Assembly (NCBI GenBank): GCA_964494505.1
Contig: CAZBRO010000007.1
Location: forward strand, 142,867-206,866
DNA: 64,000 nt
Source of the DNA: CAIYRG01 sp964494505
Lineage (GTDB): Bacteria > Pseudomonadota > Alphaproteobacteria > Micropepsales > Micropepsaceae
Direction: 5' to 3'
Below the pieces are notes generated by a model, which was given only the letters and a program-made list of their open reading frames with translations, did not search any database and was not told where the DNA came from. Made by a program: the position numbers and the translations under genes. Positions 50,477 through 59,097 of this stretch are shown here, one piece after another (the stretch's first letter is position 1; the number at the start of each line of letters is the position of its first letter).

Positions 50477-51111
50477 CTCCGCGGGGGCGGCGGAGGCGGC
50501 ATGGTGGAGGCCACGCTCGGGCGCGCGATGTGGCGGGCGAGATAGGCCAAAAGGCTCTTGCGTTTCGCGAGCAGCTCGCCGCTTTCCGGCATCTTGCTCA
50601 GATAGAACAGGATCGGGATCAGATTGATGTCGGCGAGCGTGAAATCATCGCCGACCAGATAGCCGGTCGCCTCTACCGCCTGGTCGAGTACCCCTAACTG
50701 CGTATCCATCTTGGCGAGGGCCCCTTCGATCAGGGGCCGGTTCGGGCTGCCGTCCGGCGTGCCGGGAAAGAAATAGCCGAGCAAATATTGGCGCACGCAG
50801 ACGGGATCGATGGTGGTGTTGACGAGCGAAATCCACTGCTCGGCGCGCGCCCCCTGAACCGGATCGCGCGGGGTGAGCGGCGGGCCATCGAAGGCGTGGT
50901 CGATATAGAAGGTGACGGCGCGCGATTCGCAGACCGTCACATCCCCGTGCCGCAGCACCGGGATCTTGCCGAAGGGATGAATCGCAGCGACGTCGGGCGA
51001 ATGGGGCCGCGCAGGGTTGAGCGCGTAAGGCACGCCCTTTTCGGTGCAGGCGATGCGCGCGACCCAGACATAATTGCTTTGTGGCGCGCCGATGATTTCC
51101 AGTTCCGCCAT
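50473..51111 (-). CDS. Glutathione S-transferase family protein
   Basis: 212 residues from ATG 51111 (GGAGGGGC upstream). The thioredoxin-like N-terminal domain shows EIIGAPQSNYVWVARIACTEKG, with Ser/Asn near the catalytic position, and the cis-Pro motif GKIPVLRHGDVTVCESRAVTFYI. The helical C-terminal domain has the N-capping GDDFTLADINLIPILFYL. It ends in a run of six Pro (PPPPPPRS). Probably conjugates glutathione to electrophiles or isomerises them; class uncertain. Confidence 0.88.
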   Translation of the reverse strand: MAELEIIGAPQSNYVWVARIACTEKGVPYALNPARPHSPDVAAIHPFGKIPVLRHGDVTVCESRAVTFYIDHAFDGPPLTPRDPVQGARAEQWISLVNTTIDPVCVRQYLLGYFFPGTPDGSPNRPLIEGALAKMDTQLGVLDQAVEATGYLVGDDFTLADINLIPILFYLSKMPESGELLAKRKSLLAYLARHIARPSVASTMPPPPPPRS

Positions 51112-51181
51112 GTGCCCCTCCGGCTCTTTCCTTCTTATAAAGAGCATAGAGCAATGAGGTTCGCATCAAGGATCGCGCGTC

Positions 51182-51958
51182 ATGGCCTGGGACCCCAAGA
51201 CCTATCTCGCTTTCGCCGAAGAGCGCACGCGCCCGGCTCGCGATCTGCTGGCGCGAATCCCGCTCAAGGCGCCCAAACGCATCGCCGACCTCGGTTGCGG
51301 GCCGGCCAATTCCACCGCCCTGTTGCGGACGAGATGGCCCGATGCCCGGATCGATGGAATCGATCATTCGCGCGAGATGCTGGCCGATGCGCGCAAGAGT
51401 GGAGTGGACGCGAATTTCGTCGAGGCCGACATCGCGCGCTGGATGCCCGAGGCGCCCTACGACCTCATCTATTCCAATGCCGCGCTGCAATGGCTGCGCG
51501 GTCACGAGACGCTGTTTCCGCGTCTGTTCTCGTTTGTGGCGCCGGGCGGCGTGCTGGCGATCCAGGTGCCGCGCAATTATGACGAGTTGTGCCAGGTGGT
51601 CGTGCGAGACATCGTCTCCGATGCGCGGTGGGCGGAGAAACTCCGCCACGCCCGCGATTGGTGGAACGGCCTCCCGGTCGAGGCCTATTACGACCTTCTG
51701 GCGCCGGCCGCAGCCGGCCTCGACATCTGGGAGACGCGCTACATCCATATCGTCGAAGGCGAGGACCCGGTTTACCATTGGATGCTGGGAACGAGCCTGC
51801 GTCCCTTCGCGGCCGCCCTCGAATCGCCGATGCGCGAGGACTTCCTTGAGGAGTGCCGGAGGCGACTTGCAAACGCCTACCGGCCCCGGCCGGATGGGAA
51901 GATCATCCATCCATTCCTGAGGCTCTTCCTGGTTGTCCGGAAGCGAAATATTGCGTGA
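51182..51958 (+). CDS. tam: Trans-aconitate 2-methyltransferase-like protein
   Basis: 258 residues. It starts MAWDPKTYLAFAEERTRPA, as in Tam. SAM motif I is RIADLGCGPANSTALL (about 35-50), the acidic loop is DGIDHSREML, and the active region has YDLIYSNAALQWLRGHETLFPRL. The C-terminal part (ETRYIHIVEGEDPVYHWMLGT) is also Tam-specific. Methylates trans-aconitate, a spontaneous by-product that inhibits the citric acid cycle. A single gene between GST and the peptide cassette. Confidence 0.9.
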   Translation: MAWDPKTYLAFAEERTRPARDLLARIPLKAPKRIADLGCGPANSTALLRTRWPDARIDGIDHSREMLADARKSGVDANFVEADIARWMPEAPYDLIYSNAALQWLRGHETLFPRLFSFVAPGGVLAIQVPRNYDELCQVVVRDIVSDARWAEKLRHARDWWNGLPVEAYYDLLAPAAAGLDIWETRYIHIVEGEDPVYHWMLGTSLRPFAAALESPMREDFLEECRRRLANAYRPRPDGKIIHPFLRLFLVVRKRNIA

Positions 51959-52094
51959 AAGCAATGGTTAAGACATTCATTTCACACACTTTTGGGATGG
52001 TTCACGATAAATTGTGTTGAACATGAAAAAAAGTTAATAAGGTCCTTTGCCGTGTTCTGAAGCATATTCAAGGCCTCAACCAGGGAGGCCATTT
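51959..52094 (+). promoter_or_regulatory. AT-rich upstream region of the Tat peptide gene
   Basis: 136 bp clearly richer in A/T than the surroundings, with TTCACA (51981-51986) and CGATAA (52005-52010) at an 18-nt spacing, plus further TTGAAC and TAATAA hexamers nearer the gene. Several overlapping promoter-like boxes make this the likely start of the peptide transcript, but I cannot choose one with confidence. Confidence 0.4.
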
Positions 52095-52286
52095 ATGGCT
52101 CATGATTCGTTGAAGTCACTCGACAATGCGCTTGCTCACGTCAAGCAGGACCGTCGTGGGTTCCTGAAGACGTTGATCGTTGGCTCGGCTGCGGCTGCGA
52201 TTCCTGTGATGACCTCACAGGCCGTTGCCCAGGACGACGGCGGCGACGAGGGCAAGAAGAAGAAGAAGAAGAAGAAGGAAGAGTAG
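52095..52286 (+). CDS. 63-aa Tat-signal peptide with poly-lysine tail (possible RiPP precursor)
   Basis: ATG 52095 has AGGGAGG 6 nt upstream. Residues 1-19 (MAHDSLKSLDNALAHVKQD) precede a twin-arginine motif DRRGFLKTLIVG (19-30), a hydrophobic stretch and a cleavage-like AVAQ (43-46). What remains after cleavage is only about 17 residues: QDDGGDEG, eight Lys and two Glu. Thus nearly the whole product is leader, and the exported part is a tiny highly charged tail encoded by an AAG repeat. The next gene has a PqqD domain, which in RiPP pathways recognises precursor leaders. I infer a possible precursor; an ordinary small Tat protein is the alternative. Confidence 0.75.
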   Translation: MAHDSLKSLDNALAHVKQDRRGFLKTLIVGSAAAAIPVMTSQAVAQDDGGDEGKKKKKKKKEE

Positions 52287-52331
52287 TCTTCCAAGTCTGC
52301 TTCTTTGAATTCTTGTGAATGTGTACAAGAT

Positions 52332-52359
52332 GGCCGTGCGTCCGATAGGGCGCACGGTC
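52332..52359 (+). promoter_or_regulatory. Hairpin between peptide gene and PqqD-methyltransferase gene
   Basis: GGCCGTGCG (52332-52340) and CGCACGGTC (52351-52359) form a 9-bp stem with a 10-nt loop, 46 nt after the peptide stop and just before the next gene. No T-run follows. Such a hairpin could act as a partial terminator or protect the upstream message so that the peptide is made in excess of the enzyme. Confidence 0.55.
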
Positions 52360-52387
52360 ATCTCTACTTATGGTCATCCCGAACTCC

Positions 52388-53542
52388 ATGGCTCATCCCA
52401 AAATTCATCCTGCCATCCTGTTGTCGCCAATCGAGGATGGATATGTCGCCTACGACCCCACCACTGACCGTCTGCACCATCTGAACCCAATCGCCGCGCT
52501 GCTGGCAGAGCTTTGCGACGGCAGCCGCAGCGTGGAGGACATCCGCAATCTGGTGGGTCCGCTGCTGCCGCCGGGTCAGGCCGAGATGGTCGACCGGTGG
52601 GCGGAAGAAGGGCTCAAATCCGGTCTTCTGATCCAGGATACGGAGAGTTCCGGAAGCGCGCGCGAATTCACGGCCACGGAACTTGCCGATCTGGCAAAGC
52701 GCCTGAGCGAGTACGGCAAGGTGCAGACCGCCTATCTTTGCCAGAAGCGGGCGGTCGCGCTGGAGCCGGAGAATTGGGACGCCTGGTACGATCTGGGCGA
52801 TCTTTGCCAATCGGTCGGAAAACGCGACGAGGCCCGCGAGGCCTATCAGAAATATGCCGATGCCCACCAGGAGGATGCGGAGATCCAGCATCTGCTGGTG
52901 GCGCTGAGGGACGATGCGCCGCCGCCCCGCGCCTCCGACCGGGTCATCCAGCAGATCTACAAGGGTTTTGCCCGCAGCTACGAAGAACGCATGCGCGACG
53001 ACCTGGAATATCAGGGGCCGGAGCGCATGATCGAGGCCATCCGGTCGGTCATCGGCACGCGTTCAGGTTTGAAGGTGCTCGACCTCGGCTGCGGCTCGGG
53101 GTTTGCCGGGACCGTGCTGAGGCCGATTGCGGCCGATCTCACCGGCGTGGACCTGTCCCCCGAAATGCTGGAGCTGGCGCGCAAGCGCGGCATCTACGAC
53201 CGGCTGGAAGTGGCCGAAATCACCGGCTGGCTGAAAGATTCGCCGGAGCGTTTCGACGTCATCTGCTCCTGCGATGTACTGATCTATTTCGGGGACCTCC
53301 ACGAAATCGTCGCCGCCGCCGCTAGCCGGTTGAAGCCCGACGGAATCTTCGCGCTCAGCATGGAACGCGGCGAACGCTACCCCTTCCAGCTGACCGATAC
53401 CGGGCGCTATGCGCATCATCCCGATCATGTGCGCGAGGCTGCAACCGCGGCAGGGCTTGCGGTCGGCTATATCGGCGAAGCGTTCTTGCGCATGGAATAT
53501 GGCGTGCCGGTGACGGGTCTGTTCGCCGTGCTCAAGAAATAA
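52388..53542 (+). CDS. PqqD-TPR-SAM methyltransferase fusion protein
   Basis: 384 residues. The N-terminal 8-85 resemble PqqD (AILLSPIEDGYVAYDPTTDRLHHLNPIAALLAELCDG), the domain that binds RiPP precursor leaders. Residues 95-170 carry two TPR-like units (AYLCQKRAVALEPENWDAWYDLGDL). Residues 185-384 are a class I methyltransferase with motif I VLDLGCGSGFAGTVL (230-244) and post-motifs GVDLSPEMLELARK and FDVICSCDVLIYFGDL. The TPR-plus-methyltransferase half is a known family (COG4976-like); addition of PqqD is notable. No good ribosome site is seen; ATG 52370 would add six residues. It probably acts in the cytoplasm on the upstream peptide or another protein. Confidence 0.8.
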   Translation: MAHPKIHPAILLSPIEDGYVAYDPTTDRLHHLNPIAALLAELCDGSRSVEDIRNLVGPLLPPGQAEMVDRWAEEGLKSGLLIQDTESSGSAREFTATELADLAKRLSEYGKVQTAYLCQKRAVALEPENWDAWYDLGDLCQSVGKRDEAREAYQKYADAHQEDAEIQHLLVALRDDAPPPRASDRVIQQIYKGFARSYEERMRDDLEYQGPERMIEAIRSVIGTRSGLKVLDLGCGSGFAGTVLRPIAADLTGVDLSPEMLELARKRGIYDRLEVAEITGWLKDSPERFDVICSCDVLIYFGDLHEIVAAAASRLKPDGIFALSMERGERYPFQLTDTGRYAHHPDHVREAATAAGLAVGYIGEAFLRMEYGVPVTGLFAVLKK

Positions 53543-53601
53543 GGCCGTTCTGTCTGGAGCGAGCCCGTGGCAGGGTTCTTGCGTTCTAACGGGCATGGAC
53601 C

Positions 53602-54411
53602 ATGCAGACGCCAGATCTCATGCCCTCTCCACCGGCCGCTGAGCTTGCAAGCCCGGTCATCGAGACTTTCTCGCTGACGCGCCGCTACAAGAATATATTG
53701 GCGGTGGATGGCGTAACCTTCGCGGTTCGGAGGGCCGAGATTTTCGGACTCATAGGTCCGAACGGCGCCGGCAAAAGCACGCTCATCAAAATGCTGACGA
53801 CGATGCTGCCGCCGTCTTCCGGACGCGCAATCGTGGGCGGATTCGATGTCGCGAAGGAACCTCAGCGCGTGCGCGGCCACATTGGCTATGTGCCGCAACA
53901 GCTTTCGGCCGATCGCGAATTGACGGGCTACGAAAACCTGCTGCTTTCGGCGCGGCTCTATCTTATCCCTCGCCGCGAGCGGGCTACGCGGATTCGCGAG
54001 GCGCTTGAAAGGCTCGGTCTTTCCGATGTCGCCGGTCGTCTCGCGCGGGACTATTCGGGCGGAATGCTCAGGCGGCTTGAGATTGCCCAAAGCATGATGC
54101 ACCGCCCGGCGGTGCTGTTCATGGACGAACCGACAGTGGGGCTCGATCCTGCCGGCCGGCATGCGGTTTGGAACCATGTGCGCGATCTGCGCCGCGAACT
54201 CGGCACCGCGATTCTCCTCTCCACCCATTACATGGATGAGGCCGAGGATCTGTGCGATCGCGTGGGGGTCATGCAGAGCGGACGTTTGGGGCCGGTGGGC
54301 ACGCCTCAAGAGCTGAAATCGCCGCTTAAGGCCGGCGCGACGCTCGACGATGTATTCGAGCAATTGACGGGCACGCCTGTGCCTTCAAGCAGCGGGCATC
54401 AACATGGATGA
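53602..54411 (+). CDS. ABC-2 type exporter ATP-binding protein (DrrA-like)
   Basis: 269 residues. Walker A is GLIGPNGAGKSTLIKML (about 50-66), the Q-loop is IGYVPQQLSADRELTGYENLL, the signature DYSGGMLRRLEIAQS, Walker B VLFMDEPTVGLDPAGR and the switch His STHYMDEAEDLCDRV. Belongs to the drug/lipid/PQQ-pathway-type exporters. Lies 59 nt after the PqqD-methyltransferase gene and overlaps the permease gene by 8 nt. It may export the product of that pathway, although a Tat leader on the peptide would offer another route. Confidence 0.9.
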   Translation: MQTPDLMPSPPAAELASPVIETFSLTRRYKNILAVDGVTFAVRRAEIFGLIGPNGAGKSTLIKMLTTMLPPSSGRAIVGGFDVAKEPQRVRGHIGYVPQQLSADRELTGYENLLLSARLYLIPRRERATRIREALERLGLSDVAGRLARDYSGGMLRRLEIAQSMMHRPAVLFMDEPTVGLDPAGRHAVWNHVRDLRRELGTAILLSTHYMDEAEDLCDRVGVMQSGRLGPVGTPQELKSPLKAGATLDDVFEQLTGTPVPSSSGHQHG

Positions 54412-55219
54412 CATTGCACGCAGCCCCGCAAACGCTTCGTTGAGCGGCTTGCAGGATTACGCCACGCAGGTCTTTGCCGTCGCGGCCGCGGAATTCGCCA
54501 AACTCGGCCACGACCCCTGGGAACTTGTGACGCGTGCCGTCCAGCCGATCCTGTGGCTTTTGCTGTTCGGCGAAGTGATGGCGCGGGTGCGAGGATTGAG
54601 CACGGGCAACGTCTCGTATGTGGACTTTCTCGCGCCGGGCATTCTCGCGCAGACGGTCCTGTTCGTTGCGATCTTCTACGGCATTTCCGCGATCTGGGAA
54701 CGCGATCTTGGCGTCCTGCACCGTTACATGGTCAGCCCCGCGCCGCGAAGCGCGCTGGTGCTGGGCAAGGCGGTTTCTTCGGGCGTTCGCGGCCTCGCGC
54801 AGGCCGTGTTCATCTATATCTGTGCGGCGGTCATCGGCGTCGATTTGAACTGGTCGCCGGTCAATCTGCTGCTGGTTGTCGGGCTCGTGACGCTGGGATC
54901 GGGATTGTTCTCGACATTTTCCCTGGTGATCGCCTGCATGGTGAAGACCCGCGAGCGCTTCATGGGCATCGGCCAGATCATGACAATGCCGATCTTCTTC
55001 GCGAGCAATGCCATTTATCCGATTGCCATCATGCCGCCATGGCTGAAGATCGTGTCATCGTTCAATCCGTTGACATACGAAGTGGACGGGCTGCGGGCGC
55101 TGATGTTGCGCGGCGGGATAGCCACCTACGGCATTGCTTACGATTTTGGCCTGCTCACGCTTGTCGCCGCGATGTTCGTCATTTTGGCCACGGCCGTGTA
55201 TCCGCGCATGACCCAATAG
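54404..55219 (+). CDS. ABC-2 type exporter permease (DrrB-like)
   Basis: 271 residues with six membrane spans and the ABC-2 signature region NAIYPIAIMPPWLKIVSSFNPLTYEVDGLRALM near the end. The N-terminal domain includes AVQPILWLLLFGEVMARV and FLAPGILAQTVLFVAIFYG. Forms the transmembrane dimer for the preceding ATPase. It ends 10 nt before the convergent end of the large glycosyltransferase gene. Confidence 0.9.
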   Translation: MDDIARSPANASLSGLQDYATQVFAVAAAEFAKLGHDPWELVTRAVQPILWLLLFGEVMARVRGLSTGNVSYVDFLAPGILAQTVLFVAIFYGISAIWERDLGVLHRYMVSPAPRSALVLGKAVSSGVRGLAQAVFIYICAAVIGVDLNWSPVNLLLVVGLVTLGSGLFSTFSLVIACMVKTRERFMGIGQIMTMPIFFASNAIYPIAIMPPWLKIVSSFNPLTYEVDGLRALMLRGGIATYGIAYDFGLLTLVAAMFVILATAVYPRMTQ

Positions 55220-55229
55220 GGCATCGCGC

Positions 55230-58200
55230 TCAACGGCGTGCGTGCATTTCGAGATAGGCGTTTTCGAGATTGCGCGTGTAGCGCGCCGTATCGAAGAGCG
55301 GCGCGGTCGCGCGCGATTGTGCGAGTTTCGCCTTAAGAGCCGCCAGCGAGTCTGCGTCGCGCGCGAGCCCCAGCGCAAGCGCCTCGTAGGCGGCGAGGGA
55401 CTCCGTCACCAATTCGGGCATGCCGGACGCATGGAGCAGGCTCGCTGCGACGCGGCCGGCAAAGCTCGTGCCCTTGCAGGTGAGCACGGGGACGCCGGCG
55501 AGAAGCGCATCGGCCGCGGTCGCGTGCGCATTGTAGGGGAGGGTGTCGAGGAAGAGATCGGCGAGCGAAAGCCGCGCCAGATGTGCCTCGGGCGCCGGTG
55601 CGTAGGGCGCAAGGATCAGGCGGTCAGGATCGACGCCGCGCGCCTTTGCCTCGCGGGCGAGATTGCGCTGTGCGGCATCGGCCATGCTCGACAGCCATAA
55701 CACGCTGCCGCCGGTCTCTTTCAGAAGCCGCATCCAGATGTCGAACATAGGCGCCGAGAACTTGAAGCTGTTGTTGAAGGCGGCGAAGACGATGCCCTCG
55801 GCCGGCAGGCCGGCTTCGCGCCGCGACGGCGCCGCCCCGATTGCGACCCGCGTCGAATCGACCGGGAAATAGGTATCGGGAAGGCGGATGACGGTTTCGC
55901 TGTAATCGCGCGCGTCATCCGGAACGGTGATGGTATCGGCGATGAGATAATCGGCATAAGCGGCCCCCATCGTGCCGGGAAATCCCAGATAGTTCACCTG
56001 GATCGGCGCCGGCCTTGCGGCGAGTATGGAAGGCCGCGCGTCCGCCGTGAAACCGCTCAGATCAACGACGATGTCGGCCTCCACGTCGCGCAAGGTTCGC
56101 GCCGCGCGCTGGTCGGTTTCCTTGTCCACGTCGATGAACCGGTCGAAGGCGCGCATCAGGCGTGCCCGTATCGGGCTTCCATCGTCGGGGCCGCAGCTCA
56201 TGCCGATAATTTCAAATCGCGCGCGGTCGTGGTGTTCGAGAACGCCCGCAATGGCCTGGGCGACCGGGTGGGTGCGGAAATCCGCCGACAGATAGGCGAT
56301 GCGGATCCGTTCATGGCCGTAGCCTTCCCCTCGCCAGAGCGGTCTCGGCGATGGCGGATGCTTGTGCGTGGTCCAGATGGCGGCGCATCGTTTCTGCGCA
56401 GCCGGATCGCCCGAGAGCGCGATGAACGCAAACGGATTGACCACGCGCCGCCCATGCGCCACGGCGGCCGCGATGTCGCTGCGGTCGGCTTCCCAGCCGC
56501 GCCAATCGCAGCATTGCAGCTTCGCGAAGGCGAGATCGCCGCGTGCATAGGCATGATTGGGATCGCGCGCGAGGACGGCTTCGAACCCGGCCACCGAATC
56601 CTCGTAACGCTTCAGCGCGAAGAGCGCGTTTGCGCGGCCCTTCACGGCATCGATGCTGCCGGGATTGAGTCGAAGCGCAGACTCGTAGCTCGAAAGCGCC
56701 TCCTCCTCCCGCCTCGCCGATAACAGCGCGCTGCCGCGATTGAGCTGGCCCTCGAACAAATCGGGCATGAGCGCCAGCGCCTTGTCGTAGCTTGCAACGG
56801 CCTCGTCGAAGCGGCCGAGTTCGGAGAGCGCGTTGCCGCGATTGTTCCAGGCCTGCACGATGCCGGCATTGACGGCGAGCGCGGCATCGAAGCGTTTGAG
56901 CGCATCTTCGGGCCGCTTCTTCTGCTGCAGCAGCGCGCCCAGATTGGTCAGCGCTTCGGGAAAACGAGGCGCAATCGCGATGGCGCGCTCCAGCGCGGCC
57001 ATGGCGTCATCGGTAAAGCCGTCTTGGGCCAATTGGCAACCCTCGACGAAAGCGGCGGCAGCCGCCGGCGGGACTTGCGGTGACGTGGACACCGCAAAAC
57101 TCCTCGGCGGTTCGCCGCGTTGCCCGCGCTGCCACATATCGAGATAGGCCGATTCCAGATTGCGCGTGAAGCGCAGCGTGTCGAACAGGGGGGCGCTCGC
57201 GCGGTTGACTGCAAGCTTTGCCTTCACATCGGCGAGTGCGGAGGCATTGCGCGCGAAATCGAGCGCCATGGCCTCATAGGCATCGAGCGATGGCGCAATC
57301 AGCTCCGGGAGCCCGGCCGCATGGAGCAGGCTCGCCGCGACCCGGCCGGCGAATGTGGGTCCGAGCGCGGTCAGCACCGGAAGGCCCATCCACAGCGCAT
57401 CGCTCGCAGTCGTGTGGGCGCCATAGGGCTGGGTGTCGAGGAAGAGATCGGCGAGCCGGTGGCGCGCGAGATGCTCGGCTGCACTTACCCGCCGCGCGGG
57501 GATAAGCCTTTCGGGCGCGACGCCGTGCGCCTTCGCCTCGAGTCTTAGATTGCGCATGGCTTCGGGACTGTCTTCGAGCAGCCAGAGCACGCTTTCCGGA
57601 ATTGCCTTGAGCAGCCGCATCCAGATCGCGAACATGGAAGGCGCGATCTTGAAATTGTTGTTGAAGCAACAGAAGACAAAGCAATCTTCCGGCAATCCCG
57701 CTTCCGCCCGCGAAGGTCCGCCGATGGTGAGCAGGCGCTTGGAATCGTTGCACTGATAGGTGTCGGGCAGCCAGGCGATCTGCTCGGTGTAATAGGGCCG
57801 GTGCTCGGAGGGCAGCACGACGCGATCGGCAAGGATGTAGTCGATATAGGGGGCGCCCATCGTGCCGGGATAGCCGAGATAGCTCGCCTGAATCGGCGCC
57901 GGGCGATGCGCGAAAATCCCCGACCGGCTGTCCTTGGTGTGGCCTTTCAGGTCGACGGCGATGTCGATCTCCATCTGGCGCATCAGCTTTGCGATGTCGG
58001 CATCGCTTCTGCCGCGCACGTCGATGAAGCGGTCGAACGCCGCCATCACGCGGGTTCGCATGGTGCTCCTGTCGTCGGGCCCGAAGGAAAAGGCGATGGT
58101 CTCGAAACGCGCTTTGTCGTGGGCCTCGAACACACCGGCCATCAAGGCCGGCGTCGCATGCGAATGGAAGTCGGCCGACACATAGCCGATGCGAATCCGC

Positions 58201-59057
58201 TGATGCGCATAGCGTTCACCACGCCACAGCGGATTGGGCGAAGGCGGCGCCTCGCTTGCCGTCCAGATCCGTGCGCATTGCAGCTGATCGGCCAGGGAGG
58301 ATGAGATCAGCACATTGATGAAAGGATTGACGACGCGCTTTCCCGACCGGAGACCAGCCGCGATTGCCGCTACGTCCTCCTGGTAATGGCGCCAGTCGCA
58401 GACGCTGATGCGGTAAAGACAGAGATGACCGCGCGAATAGGGAATCTCGGGATCGCGCTTGAGAGCGGCTTCGAGATCGCTTGCCGCGTCCTCATAGCGC
58501 TTCATCGCTGCAAATGTCGCCGCGCGGTTGAGCGTGGCTTCGGCCAGCGTGGAATCGCGCGCGATCGCTTTGGCGAAGGATTGGATCGCTTCATCGTAAC
58601 GTCCCATGGCCTGCAGGATGCGGCCCCGATCGTTCCAGGCCGAGGCGTTGCGCGAATCGAATGCGAGCGCGATGTCGAGACTCTGAAGCGCTTCCTCGTT
58701 GCGGTTCAGCATCATCAGCGCCATGCCGCGGCTCGATTGTGCCTCGACGAAATCGGGTTTGACCGCGAGCGCCTGGTCGAAGGAGGAAAGCGCTTCCTGA
58801 AGGCGGCTCAGCCGCTGAAGCGCGGCCCCGCGGGTGAACAACGCCTCGGGCGAACGGGGATTGAGGCGCAGGGCATCGGCCAGAATGCGCTGAGCGTCTT
58901 CGAAGCGGCCGACCTGGTAATGAAGAAAGCCCAGCGAGAAGAGGGCGGGAAAATTGCGCGGATCGGCACGCAGGATGTCCGCGTAGAGCCTGGCGGCTTC
59001 GGCGAAATTGCCGGCCTTGTGCGCTTCGATCGCACGCTGAAGAATGTTGCTGTTCAT
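55230..59057 (-). CDS. Double TPR/GT41 (SPINDLY/OGT-like) glycosyltransferase
   Basis: 1275 residues composed of two complete tandem units. Unit 1: six or so TPRs (about 1-215) and a GT41 catalytic region (about 285-645) starting RIRIGYVSADFHSHATPALM and containing HTTASDALWMGLPVLTALGP and FAGRVAASLLHAAGLPELI. Unit 2: TPRs (about 660-850) and GT41 (about 920-1270) with RIRIAYLSADFRTHPVAQAI, HATAADALLAGVPVLTCKG and FAGRVAASLLHASGMPELV. Family members transfer N-acetylglucosamine, fucose or glucose to Ser/Thr of proteins. Both units keep the core motifs, so both may be active. Usual bacterial members have one unit. The gene starts 41 nt downstream of the transpeptidase gene. Confidence 0.88.
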   Translation of the reverse strand: MNSNILQRAIEAHKAGNFAEAARLYADILRADPRNFPALFSLGFLHYQVGRFEDAQRILADALRLNPRSPEALFTRGAALQRLSRLQEALSSFDQALAVKPDFVEAQSSRGMALMMLNRNEEALQSLDIALAFDSRNASAWNDRGRILQAMGRYDEAIQSFAKAIARDSTLAEATLNRAATFAAMKRYEDAASDLEAALKRDPEIPYSRGHLCLYRISVCDWRHYQEDVAAIAAGLRSGKRVVNPFINVLISSSLADQLQCARIWTASEAPPSPNPLWRGERYAHQRIRIGYVSADFHSHATPALMAGVFEAHDKARFETIAFSFGPDDRSTMRTRVMAAFDRFIDVRGRSDADIAKLMRQMEIDIAVDLKGHTKDSRSGIFAHRPAPIQASYLGYPGTMGAPYIDYILADRVVLPSEHRPYYTEQIAWLPDTYQCNDSKRLLTIGGPSRAEAGLPEDCFVFCCFNNNFKIAPSMFAIWMRLLKAIPESVLWLLEDSPEAMRNLRLEAKAHGVAPERLIPARRVSAAEHLARHRLADLFLDTQPYGAHTTASDALWMGLPVLTALGPTFAGRVAASLLHAAGLPELIAPSLDAYEAMALDFARNASALADVKAKLAVNRASAPLFDTLRFTRNLESAYLDMWQRGQRGEPPRSFAVSTSPQVPPAAAAAFVEGCQLAQDGFTDDAMAALERAIAIAPRFPEALTNLGALLQQKKRPEDALKRFDAALAVNAGIVQAWNNRGNALSELGRFDEAVASYDKALALMPDLFEGQLNRGSALLSARREEEALSSYESALRLNPGSIDAVKGRANALFALKRYEDSVAGFEAVLARDPNHAYARGDLAFAKLQCCDWRGWEADRSDIAAAVAHGRRVVNPFAFIALSGDPAAQKRCAAIWTTHKHPPSPRPLWRGEGYGHERIRIAYLSADFRTHPVAQAIAGVLEHHDRARFEIIGMSCGPDDGSPIRARLMRAFDRFIDVDKETDQRAARTLRDVEADIVVDLSGFTADARPSILAARPAPIQVNYLGFPGTMGAAYADYLIADTITVPDDARDYSETVIRLPDTYFPVDSTRVAIGAAPSRREAGLPAEGIVFAAFNNSFKFSAPMFDIWMRLLKETGGSVLWLSSMADAAQRNLAREAKARGVDPDRLILAPYAPAPEAHLARLSLADLFLDTLPYNAHATAADALLAGVPVLTCKGTSFAGRVAASLLHASGMPELVTESLAAYEALALGLARDADSLAALKAKLAQSRATAPLFDTARYTRNLENAYLEMHARR

Positions 59058-59097
59058 GCGAAGGACCGGCGGGAGCGCTGGCGCGGGCGTATCATTC

